From positions 15,810,001 through 15,874,000 of the forward strand of contig OX485809.1 in NCBI GenBank assembly GCA_950295325.1: DNA of 64,000 bases. Direction: 5' to 3'. This document shows, piece after piece, positions 27,300 through 38,461 of the stretch. This DNA comes from Polytrichum commune (taxonomy: Eukaryota > Streptophyta > Polytrichopsida > Polytrichales > Polytrichaceae). The position numbers and the translations under genes are program-made. A model generated the notes under the pieces. The model worked only from the letters and a program-made list of their open reading frames with translations, was not told the origin of the DNA and did no database searches. The number at the start of each line of letters is the position of its first letter. Position 1 is the stretch's first letter.

Positions 27300-28400
27300 C
27301 CCAAGCCCCCCCCCCCCCCCTCGGTGATGAGTGGCAAACCGTCTTCCCAGGACCTTCTTGGATGAACGTGTCTCCTCATCCGTGTCTATTCATCCATTTC
27401 ACCGGCAGTTGGCTGTCAGGTGTTTCTGGAAACTGACTGCACTGGTCACTTCCAGGTCAACGACTTCCAACTGTATCTGTCTCCTGAAACCTCACCAACG
27501 GAGTCCGGGGAGATTTTGGGGCATAACTCGAGTCGAGATCCTAGCATTTCCAAGTCCAACCAGTTACATGTTGATATCTTCCGGGATTTTCTTTGTTGAT
27601 TTGAGGTGTATTCTATAGATTCTTCTAGAATGTTCCGTAATTTCCTCTGGAAATCTTGAACCTCAGCCGGTTTATTGGCTTTGCCTATAGGACAAAGACT
27701 ATGTATCAACTTCTCTGTTTCAAGAGCAAATTTTCTAACCACTTTGCGTTCACACTTGGACATTATTTGTTCTTGCTATTTTTGGTCCAATCGATTTAAT
27801 GTGGATGTTAACTATAGTTATATGTATATCTAGTTAACTTCATCATCCATCATGCATGAAGGGACAATAGAAAAACAAGATCTATATACGTAGGTTGAGG
27901 GCCAATTCATTACAATTGGAGTCCTATTAAACTTATTCGTTCACTTCAAGTCACTTGCATTTGGTTGTTGGATGACTTTGAACATTGATTGCATTGGTCA
28001 TCCAAAAGTCAACCATTTCAATTGTGTTCCTCTCATGTAAACCTCGCCTAGGACATGACTCGGACTTCATGGCGTCCAATTAAAATTCATCGTCATGATG
28101 GATGAAGGGGCTTTAGTAGGAACAAGTTCCTTATAAGTTGAAGGCCCATTCATTTCCAACGCAAGTCGTATTAGACAAAATCCATTACTTGTCCATATAA
28201 TTCATCCACTCCGTGCCCAATTGGTTGTCATGCGTTGATGAAGTTGATTGCACTAGGCTCTTGAATGCCCAAATCTTCAAGTTGTCTCAGGTAATGAGGT
28301 TGAAGCTTCATGGCATCTAGGTAAACTTCATCATCCATCATGGGTGAAGAGAGTTCTAATAAACCCAAAACCCTTGTAGGATGAGGTTCAATCCATTCCA
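27300..28400 (+). repeat. Poly-C tract and diverged ~245-bp tandem repeats
   Basis: A run of 15 C lies at 27306-27320. From about 27400 a unit recurs with landmarks TTGCACTGG-like, TCCAA(G/A)TCAAC and AACTTCATCATCCATCATG; the last occurs at about 27838, 28084 (variant) and 28325. Spacing is 241-248 bases. Part of the first unit (27480-27690) also matches 45750-45970 and, inverted, 51340-51490. No gene is seen. Confidence 0.7.
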
Positions 28401-28929
28401 AATAATGTACGTACTACTGGACCAATTTTGGGTTTTTGATGTCATATTTGGACTCAAACCAATCTAGAACAAAAGATTTATGGCTAAGGTATGTGGGTGT
28501 TATTTGATTCGTTCTTCATGTTCTCCAACTTCTGCTGATTAGATTTACATGACAAAACTCGTGTTGCATGAGAGAATTTATAATGAAAAATTTGCAAACA
28601 TCGGATTGAAATTTGGACCTCCGCCCATTTAGTTATGGTTATCGGAAGTGTATGTTTGTTGTTTTCTTAGTTGGATACATAGGTACTCCCATATATGTTC
28701 ACTATTGAGTGTTGAAGTAGTTATTAAGATGTAGTCCAATCTCTTTAAAACATGTGTCTTCATGATGTTTGCACTTTGATCCTCGCCGAACCACATACCG
28801 ATGATTCATTGGGGTCCAATTAAGAAAACGAGCCACTTAAGACCCATCTACCTTATAGACTAAATCACTACGTTTCCATGTTCTTGTTCACCTAGAAACC
28901 ATGAAGCTCAAGATAACATGTGAATGATC

Positions 28930-29271
28930 ACCCTCTGCAATGTGGACATTCACCAGTATACACATAGTCCAATTCATCAAATTCACATACTGCCACGATA
29001 GATTCCCCGAAGAGCCCTCACGCATAAGCACACCAACTTCAACCCACGAATTAACATCATACAAAATAATGGATGGAAAACCAACTCCCTCAATACCGTC
29101 ACATCCGGAGTAAGAGGAGCTATTCACGAACATTCCATAGATAAACTCACCAAACTTAAAATCCCAAAATCCAACATTAAAACCCTCTTGAAAAATATAC
29201 ACCAAAATGCCATCAAAGATCTCACATATCTAGTCCAAACAAAAGAGAACTAAACAATAAATAAGCCCCTG

Positions 29272-29303
<32 letters not shown>

Positions 29304-29450
29304 AATGAAATGGGATAACTAATACACCATCAAAGCCCACCTCCCAAAGGAGGCATAATACCTTATGTTGCACCACGAAACATCGTGATCAGCATAAGGC
29401 CAATTCCAATGAGCTCACATTCAAGCCGGCACTTAGATACAAGCGTATTT
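28930..29450 (+). mobile_element. 5'-truncated LINE-like retroelement tail with frameshift (copy 2)
   Basis: This copy encodes FTYCHDRFPE, then after a one-base loss LTHKHTNFNPRINIIQ, GVRGAIHEHSIDKLTK and IKTLLKNIHQNAIKDLTYLV, ending in a TAA at 29251-29253. It parallels copy 1 (8771-9118) residue for residue. The 3' UTR-like part follows after a 17-base C run (29274-29290) and an (AC)n run to about 29303, which are absent from copy 1. The frameshift and missing RT core make it non-functional. Confidence 0.65.
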
Positions 29451-30460
29451 TTTTCTTTTTCTTTGGACATTCACTCACACACATGCAATTTCATCCATCC
29501 AACGATCATCAAACGGATGAGAAAGCCAAATCATGGTTTGGGAGACGGTTTCCATGGCTTGATTCCAAATGCAAGTTACTCATCATATAATTCACCCTTC
29601 GCCGTGTTTTTTACACGATGTGATAAGCATGAAACGCAATATATTACATTAAACCCCTTCTCAACTAGGCTTCTAAATACCCCATTTTGGCTTGCACGTA
29701 TGATACAACAAGTCTTGTTGGAACACGCGAAAATTCGAGCATCCACCGTGCAGCCTCCATTTTGGTTGAGGGGAGACCACAAAATAGATAAGGAGACCGA
29801 TTCCAAATAGTAAGGTGGAAGATGCCAAATATGGCGGTCCATTGTGTGAAGCCTCGTTGCAATATAAAACGTATTCTTGCATAGAACCCCGACTATACAT
29901 AGACATTTACATTACACAACGTTTATATAAGTTGTACGTGGACCTTGGGACTCAACTATGCATAGGTGTACGTGTTCTTTCTTTGGCAAATGCGGTTTGT
30001 GGAAAAGGTACAACCTTCATTAGACGAACATTGCATCCGATTATAATATGCAAAGAAACGAGCAATAAACATGTGCAAGGAGAAGTACTATAGTGTTTTC
30101 ATAGGCATGTGGTAAGGAAAATATGTTGTGACCTAAATATGTCGGTTCCATACGAGGACGGTTTGGGGTCCTTGAACTTAGATTAGAAAGTTCTTCTTCT
30201 AGGTTGTTGACTGATCGAGTTTTAGAAGTCGTATCCTTATTTCTAAGTTATTTATATTTCACAAACATTGTTATTGTTAATAAACTCTTTGTTAGGTTCT
30301 TGTTAATTCATTCTAGGTTTTTATTAAGCAAGAAATCTCCTTGGATTGAGGGAGAGCATGCTTGATTTGAATAAACAAATAGTGGTAAACTCCACGGATG
30401 GTTAAAAAATCCTGCCCCACAAACACTCAATTACTCTAACTTGGGCTCATGTTACTTAAT
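29451..30460. other. Gene-free stretch
   Basis: Frames of up to 141 codons exist here (29385-29810, +) with overlapping minus-strand frames, but none shows a domain, a compositional bias for coding, or splice partners. Nothing else is defined. Confidence 0.35.
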
Positions 30461-30461
30461 A

Positions 30462-30593
30462 CTCCCTCCGTCCCAAAACAAATTGATTTTCCTACCCCCT
30501 GGAGTTTTCTATCCTAATATGTTTTTTTGTTTGACAAACATTTTGGGAGAGAAAATTCTGGGGGGTAGGACAATCATTTTGGGACAGAGGGAG
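30462..30593. mobile_element. Stowaway-like MITE, 132 bp, with TA target duplication
   Basis: The left end CTCCCTCCGTCCCAAAA and the right end TTTTGGGACAGAGGGAG are inverted copies with one mismatch. Both are flanked by TA (30460-30461 and 30594-30595), the target of Tc1/mariner elements. The inner arms also pair (TTTTCCTACCCCC against GGGGGGTAGGAC), so the whole element can fold into a long hairpin. It has no coding capacity. The CTCCCTCCGTCCC end is the classic Stowaway terminus of plant genomes. Confidence 0.95.
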
Positions 30594-30595
30594 TA

Positions 30596-32610
30596 CCATT
30601 ATAGTGTTACTTTAATGGTTGCAAGCCCCAAGTATTTGCTTAGCATACAAATACCCTTGTCCACTCATGCTAAATATGGGTGGAGAGGACATAATTTTTT
30701 TTAGTATAAACCAATATCTCAAAGAAGAGAAAAAGCCAATTGCCACAAAATAATGATACGATAATAAATACACAAATAAAATACAGGCTCAAAGCTTGAG
30801 TGATCCAGTTTTATATGCCATTATCTCGTTGGATATGCAATTCAAAGTGGATTTGAAAGCCATGCAACAAAGTGTATTTCTAAGTGAAATTTTCCTATGA
30901 CCTATTATGGTCACATAGGGGCATCCATTGGCTCTACCCATCTTGGTCATATCCCAACTTTTGCATGGGATAAAGTGCTTCTTGAATACATTATTATTAT
31001 CTTGCCTCAACACACTTATGGTGTTGAAGAATGCGGGACCACAAGTTACACATCACGCTTGTTTCCGAGGCATTATTATATAATTCATTAAAGTGTGAAA
31101 GTGGTAAATCCATGACGCTCTCTATGTTGGAACCTCCACTCACTTATTTATGTCATGTTGCACTAGTACCGAGTAAACGTGCTGAAAGCACACATAAGAC
31201 ATATTATACACCTCCAGTTGGATTTTTTTTTTTTTTTGAGAGGGCCATTTAACATGATATGCTATACCTTGAAGTTTAGGCACCCACAATAGATCGTGTA
31301 TACCGGAAACAACCCCTTCCATCACGAGCAATGAACCAAGAGTAACGCTTGCAATGACAAGCTCACCAAAACCTAAAAAGGAAAATATAAAAGGACGAAG
31401 ACAGAAAGAGAGGGATGATGAAGGAATTGGGCAGCCGACAAGAAGAGGAACATTGGAGCTCTGGATCATCCATGATGGATGATAAACAGGAGGACCTCAT
31501 TCATCCCTGGTGGTGCGAAGGTTTGCGAATGGACGCTCACTGCGCGTGATGGCAAATCTCGCAACAAGGACTCGAGTAAGTAATTCTTGCACTGACACGA
31601 GGAAGAGTTTTCTCTCGCTTCTTACAGACTCTTTCCTCCCGCAATGTGATTTTCCCTCCTACGTGTACTATGTGATCATCTCAGTCACTCTGAATCTTTG
31701 CGCTTCTCTCCTCAGGTTCTCTCTTTGGCAGTTTTTGCTTCCGCATTGAGCTCATTTTTATCACTATTCGTAAGTAGTTTGCCAGGACGGGTCCGCGCAC
31801 TGCAGTCTTGTCAAGTCGGCCATTCATCCAAATCTAAGCTCACGAGTTACCGAGAACGGAGACCGATTCATACATTTTCCTTTGCTTACATTTACTCTGT
31901 TCTTTGCTGAGTTCTTGCAACTTGTTCCAGCGAGGACGTTGAAGGGTCGAGTCCCCTGTCATGCGAGTCGTTGTGCCGGGGCGATGATCTTTTTAAAACG
32001 CAGGGGCTGTAATATAGTACAGTAGCGAGAAGGTAGGTGTATTTACGTGTCTGTGGTTAATTATTATTTGCACTTCTGGATTGCCTGCGGAAAATCCGTC
32101 ACTCTGCGTTTTGCCAGAGAGACAATATGTTCTCAAAGTTATCTGGTTGCGGAGGTCGATTTTTCTTTCGCAGCATTGTTCCTGTAGTAGTCTGTGATGA
32201 TTTTTTTGTTGTGAGAGTCCGTCGTGGTTTTCATTCCGTGAAATTGGAACATCGGAACCGTACTGCGGAGCTTTGAAGAAGTTATGAATGACCTAAATTA
32301 ATTGGAGCTCTGTTGCCATGTATTTTCTTCACAGAGAATGAATGTGACTAGGCGGCCTTAAGTTGTGCTGTGTTTTGGTCGATTGTTTTCTCCCTCCTAC
32401 CTATGTAAGGTTCTGGAAGATCGTTCTGTGTTCCTTGCTTCAATCAATGGCTCAACATGCGATTTCTTTCCGGCCTCTGTAATGAAGGATTTAAAGCACA
32501 TCTGTGATGCAAGAAATGCCAGAGATGGATGTCGAGTTACCGTGGAGGTAGTAGGTGCCTCCTCATCAGCGTAGGAGAACCTGCGAAATCCGTGTGAATC
32601 ATTTGGCAAA
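30596..32610. other. Intergenic region and probable 5' UTR upstream of PDK1
   Basis: I see no supported gene. A T run (14 or more bases) lies near 31220. CT-rich sequence from about 31600 to 32400 and a possible short upstream frame at 32365-32574 could be 5' UTR exons of the kinase gene. The exact transcription start cannot be seen. Confidence 0.35.
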
Positions 32611-35600
32611 ATGATGAGAGTACCAGAGGACAGCGTGCAATCGCCGCAAGGGGCGAATCCACGACCTGCTATGCGCGCACCGCAGGAGTCTCTTACTCCC
32701 AGCGACTTCGTGTATGGTCACGTGCTTGGCCTAGGCTCTTACTCAAAGGCAAGTCGCCCGCATTTCCGGTCTTTTTGCATTTGGAGGCGTTAGCTCGAAT
32801 TGCTAAACTTGCATATTTTCTGCCATCCTTTCCGGGATATTGAATACGCACGAATTGGTCCTTTATCTGCACTAAGGTGTTAGATTGTGGTGGCATATCC
32901 AGGAGATTTTTATGGTTTCAGCTGCCTGTTCCACATTGTAGCTCTGTACCAGGCCCCTGTACATCATTCTTCTCGTTGCGGTGTTTGCTTAACCAACTTC
33001 TAATGGCTGTTATTAGAGGCATCAGCTCGAATTGCTGAATCCGCAGATTTTGCATAATATTGCTCTATACGCGTCTATTACATTAAGCGGTCTTCGGGTG
33101 ACAATGAGATTGAGGTTACTATATGTATGATTTTATGCCATCTATTCCGGGATGCGTGAACTCGTACAATCCTTTATCTGCACTAAGGTGTTAGATAGCG
33201 ATGGCAGGAGATTTCTATGGTTTCAGCTGCCTATTCTACATCGTAGCTGTTTACCAGGCCCCTGTATATCATTCTTTCATTGCGGTGTTTGCTTCACCAA
33301 TTTCTAACGGCTAATATTTGATGACTTAGACCTCCTTTCTGTCACGTGTGCAAGGCTCCTCAGCTCGAGCAATTTCGTTGCATTTTCTAGCTCGTTTCGC
33401 CAAGTTTATAACAAGTAGTACTGGAGCAGGTTGTAAAAGCGAAGAGGAAAGACACTTCTGAAGTTTTAGCGCTGAAGATAATGGACAAGAAGCACATTAT
33501 TCGGGAGAATAAGGTCAAGTTTGTGAAAATGGAGCGAATGATATTGGACCAGCTTGATTTTCCAGGCGTAGTCAGGCTTTGCTTCACATTTCAAGATGTT
33601 TACTGTCTTTGTAATCATCCCAAGCCACTCTTGACCTTCTTTTGTTTGTCAATGCTGAGCTGCCTGCAATTTCCTTGCAGCAATAGGTAGTCTGGTTTTG
33701 AAGCTCCGGTTTATATGATTCAACGCAATAATCTAGTGTTATCAGTTGTCATGGCTTTTTGTAAGACTTGGCATACTCCTATCAAATTTTAAACTTTGAC
33801 AACCTGGCTTTGATGGGTGTGTCAGACATGGCGCTTGAATGTTGCTCTGGAGGGGAACTCTTCGACCAGATAAGAAGGGTACTTTTCATATCAGAAGAGA
33901 TAACCCCAACAGTATCACTCACCTATTATGGATTTTGTTGAGGATAATAATATCAATATCAAGATTTGTTATGTGCCCCTTTCATGTATACAAGTATTTT
34001 AAATGTAAGGTTAGATCTAAGAAACCTCATGGATTCCTGATGAATCTACCAAGACCTGCCAATCTGCTTGTTAATCCTCAAAGACATTCATAAAGAACCT
34101 TCAAGTTTCCATTTCATTTGTCTCGTCACTGTTCAAATGCTTTACAGGCATGATGAAGGGTATAAGACCCGGGCTTTTTTTGGTATCTGTAGAAAGGACG
34201 AATGCATCAGAAGGAGGTACGATTTTATGCAGCAGAGATTGTTGAGATTTTGGAGTACATTCATGGCCAAGGTGTCATTCACCGGGACCTCAAGGTAGTC
34301 TTTCTATCTATTTGAAGTTAATAGCACCTTTTATCGTGTCATAATTCCAATGTAATTCCAAAATACTGGATGTGTATTGTTCAATTGTTTCAATGCAGAA
34401 AGAAGAAAAGTGGATCTCCATGTAGAGGGCTCATGTGTCCCCAAGCAATTTCTTTAAGTGAATGTCTAGTCCTAAATTGCCTCTTCTTCATATTTGTCTG
34501 TCATTTACCCATGCACTATCTGTCTCTTGAATTTGACAAGGCAGTCAGTTCAATGTGCATATCAGTTATTTTGTGGCTTTGATACTACCTCTATGTCTGG
34601 CAGCCAGAAAATCTCCTTCTCACAACAGACGGACACCTCAAACTTTGCGATTTTGGCAGTGCAAAGATGGTCCGGCCCTTACCCAATGGGTTTTTCCAGC
34701 AAGAAGATGGTGATTATGACAAAAGCCTACTTTTATTGCTGTAATCTATGAATGACAGCATCGTACTTCCACTTCATTTTCGTACCTTTTTTTTTTAATC
34801 TTTTGAATGTAATTCAAAAGAAGTATATTTATTGTAAATCATCAGGTCAAGTGCAGCACCTGTGGTGGAAATGACAATTCGATACCAAGTTTTTGATTCT
34901 ATATATCTATTGTGTAGCAGGTGATAAATCATTTGTTGGCACAGCAGACTATGTCTCACCAGAAGTTCTCACCAGCAATCCAGCAAGTTATGGGTATATA
35001 ATTATTCTCCTTGGGACAATTGCAAGTATGTGTGGGAATTGTTAATTCTAACGGAGGTGCAATTTATTGTCTTCACTTTTCAGCCTACAATCCACTGGGT
35101 TTCTTCTTTAAGTGAAGATACTGTTAGGATCTTAAAGTCAAGTCATGTGTGGTGGAGCTTCTAATGACTTGGTTTAAGGAAAGAGGAATTTATAGACTTG
35201 CTTTATCTCTAGGTATGAAATGTATCAGTGTTTCTATTTCTATGATGGGTTGGAACATTGTCTATATTACAAATTGATTGTTCTGGTACCACCATGATGT
35301 CCTTTATCTGGCTTCTTTTGGATGTAAGGTTTTTTCTGTGTGTCTGGAACAGAGTGGATCTGTGGGCTCTAGGGTGTGTCATATACCATATGCTGGAGGG
35401 CAGACCACCATTCAAAGCAGAGACTGAATATTTGACCTTTCAGAAGGTATTGTCAAGAGAGTTTGTGATGCCTTCGCATTTCTCCCCTGCAGCCAAAGAT
35501 TTGATCAACAGGCTGCTGGTAAGTTCGTGACTTGCACCATTCAAAGAGTTGTCCATTCTGGTTATTACACTAATTTGTATGCAGTGCCCTTTCCCTGTTA

Positions 35601-37412
35601 ACGCAGTGAAAATGTTGAGATACAAAAAGGCATTTGTAATCCTTTCTTGATGAGTATTTTTTGACTGCAGGACCTGACCCCAGATAAGAGGATTGGCGCC
35701 CAAGGATTTGACACAATAAAAAGTCATCCATTCTTTGAAGGCTGCGATTGGTCCAGGCTTAGGAAGCTAGTTCCTCCTAAAACAGTGAGACTCCCCAAGG
35801 TACAGTTTGTGTGTGAGTTAGTTTCATGGACAGTGCAGTCATCTTCGATTTAAATTAAGACCTTCAAAGTTCAACAAATGTGTCATATCAGGATTTTTAA
35901 ATATTCACATGTGGAAACACACTGCTCTCCACATCACTGATGTCTTTCTTTCTTAATCACCTGCCAGGCTATCAGCTCGGGAGACAACGATGAGTCGTCG
36001 GAACAGAAATGGGAAACAGAACTTGGTCAAGCATTTAGAAATCTGGATATTGGGGGTTCGGCTAGTGAGTCATCCACGTCTGATGGATCACTTGCAGCCT
36101 CAAAGTCAGCATCGCCTGTGAACCAAGCCAAGCTCTCCTATACCGCTGGTCCAAGTTCATCAAACTCTCCAAATGGCAGGTCACCTGCTCATTCAAATTC
36201 CAATTCATCACAGTCTGGATATAGGACAGCTGCACAGTCATCAGTGGTGTCACCTTCAAATAGATCAACAGAAGAGCGCGGGAGCTTTACTTCTGGAACA
36301 ATCACTGATGACTGTCAAGCAAAGCAGTGGTACATTTGGCCCCTCAAATGCTCTCATTGCTTCAATCTTCTATGGTTGTGAGTAGACTGTTTGTTGATGC
36401 TGCCAATATGTAAGACTTCTGACATTGCAAACAATTTTTAATCTGATGGCATCTTCAACTTGATCAAATTGATGCACGCCTTGCCAATTTAGGATTCACC
36501 AAAATCAGACAATGATTCAATTCAGTATATGATTTTCAGAAATTCCTGATTGTCTAGCATTTTCTGGCCCCGCCTGATGGTAATGCTTAGATTTTGATGA
36601 ACTGTTACCACACTGATGTCATTGTGTAGCTCCATTCATTCCATGATATCTTCATGATCACCATGTACTGAAATATTTAGGATCTGACTGTGACATACTA
36701 AGGCAGGGCTACAGTGTCTTTGCTACCTCAATCTGGACCCTGATGTGATCTCTTTTTGCTCGATTTCCACAGGCAGAGATTTATACAGCCAGGAGAGACT
36801 CTGGTGGCAACTGCACCTGTGAAGAAGCACAAAGGTCTTCTAGTGAAGAAACTACAGCTGCTTCTCATTGATAAACCAAGTTTAATTCTTGTAGACCCTG
36901 CAAAACTGATTATTACTGGTGAGATTCCATGGTCTTCAGACATGAAAGTACGGGTCGACAACACATTCAGATTCAAAGTTGTTACAGTAAGTCAATTTGG
37001 CCTTCTCTTCTCTTTCATGTAAAACCTTGCTTGTTTGTCATTTCAAAACCTTGTTGAAAGAGAGGTTGTCAGGTTCTTGAATATACAGTTTGAGTTTAAT
37101 TAGTGCACACCATTGTGTTGCTTCAATCTAGTACCTGCTACTCTGTATGATCCTTGATAAAGTAAGTAAGCAGCTATCAGAACCTTCTCATAGTATGCAG
37201 CTCATGCATGCTTGGAGAGTGCTTTACCATTGGTATTTATTTATTTATAAGTGACAATTCATTCTGGTCATTGTTTCCAGCCAAACCGAACTTTCAACCT
37301 CGAAGACCTAAGAGGACAAGCTTGGGTGTGGAAAGATGCTATAGAGACGCTCCAGAGACGATTTCCTTCATACTCAATCTCCACCAAAGGTGTTGTGTAT
37401 GTTCAACAATGA
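32611..37412 (+). CDS. PDK1: 3-phosphoinositide-dependent protein kinase 1 with C-terminal PH domain, 11 exons, 551 aa
   Basis: PDK1 is the AGC kinase that phosphorylates the activation loop of other AGC kinases. Exons: 32611-32748, 33430-33610, 33826-33878, 34193-34294, 34604-34709, 34921-34993, 35353-35518, 35671-35799, 35968-36329, 36773-36986, 37281-37412; phases agree throughout. Kinase motifs: glycine loop GLGSYSK (40-46), catalytic Lys62 in LALKIM, IHRDLKPEN (Asp156), DFG at 174-176, Ser197 in [14 protein letters not shown] as the expected autophosphorylation site, and VDLWALGC. A Ser/Asn-rich linker (about 315-435) leads to a PH domain ([12 protein letters not shown] to [14 protein letters not shown], about 437-540) that should bind phosphoinositides. 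Intron 1 starts AAG|GCAAGT, a GC-AG intron. Physcomitrella PDK1 is reported to lack a PH domain, so its presence here is informative. The ATG has a second ATG immediately after it. Confidence 0.95.
32825..33320 (+). repeat. ~180-bp direct duplication inside PDK1 intron 1
   Basis: Sequence at about 32825-33010 is repeated at about 33138-33315. Shared blocks include CCTTTATCTGCACTAAGG, TATGGTTTCAGCTGCC, TACCAGGCCCCTGTA and TTGCGGTGTTTGCTT. Identity is roughly 85 percent by eye. It lies wholly within the intron and does not touch either splice site. Confidence 0.9.
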
Positions 37413-38461
37413 GATTGGTGGACTCACATTTTAATTAGTAGGAGATAGTATGATATTTATGATCAGGGCAAGCATTAGATGCCCATGGAATGTGGCCCAC
37501 AAATTGGGGTCTGCAATAAGGGATTAGAATCAAAATCAGTAAGTGGTTAATGAATGATCATGCATAAATTTGCAGCACAAGATATATATTTTATGTATAA
37601 CCATGAAGGTAGGTACACCCTTTCTATGTGCAGGTAGACCTAAGAACTCAGCAAGACTTTGTCTTATGCGCTTGTACAATGTTATTCTCACACAGCGAAC
37701 TTAATAGACTTTGTCAGGAAATTGGTTTCACACAGGGAGATGGTGTTTTCATTTCTGCAGGTAAGATGTCAACAGTTGTTGTTTGAATGCTCCTGTGAAA
37801 TCCAATAGAAATGTCTCAGATCACTGTACAAGCCTGGACGGTGGGAAGCACCCGAGCAGCTGCCTTGCATAAAGAAGTCATATCTCTTGGTAATCTTGGA
37901 GCTGAGACACAGAATATAGTTGAACGAGTGCTATAGAAGTGTTCGGAGAAAGAAAGAGCGGATAACTGTAACATGAAGCCAAGGATGACGTGCATCTGCA
38001 TTGCACAGGAAACTCTTGACACTCTGGGTGTCAGTATGTGTATTCTGGAGACAGGTTATGTCTACTGAACACGGCTGACAAAAACTGCAGAATTAGCTTG
38101 TACATCGTTCATTGGAGTATAAGGAATGGGATTCTCGTTTTGCAGTTCTACACTGCCTTCTGCAGCTCCATTCGAAGGTTTGAATCTACTAATCAAATGC
38201 TCACCCCATGAGGATATTCTAGTTTTCATTCACAACTAGCAGATTGTAGCTTTCTTTGATACACTACGTCCTGCATCTATCCAAAGGAAGGTGGGGCTTG
38301 ACCACAAATACTGCCTGCTGATGATTGTAGACCAAAGAGAATTTGCGTACAATCTGCGTTTGCATTTTCAAAAATCCAGATATGCGTCAGTGGCGTCATC
38401 AAGTCTTCCCTCATGAGATCGTACTGGGTCAATATGAGCTTTCGATTCATTTAAAGTTTCA
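37413..38461. other. Region downstream of PDK1
   Basis: The first part is probably PDK1 3' UTR. The rest has no supported ORF. The minus-strand ORF at 38462-39331 ends here, so its 3' UTR would also fall in this interval, making the two genes convergent. Confidence 0.4.

Noticed and set aside
29385-29810. 141-codon plus-strand ORF after LINE copy 2
   Set aside because: The start lies in the LINE 3' UTR and the peptide has no motif; several overlapping frames are equally open.
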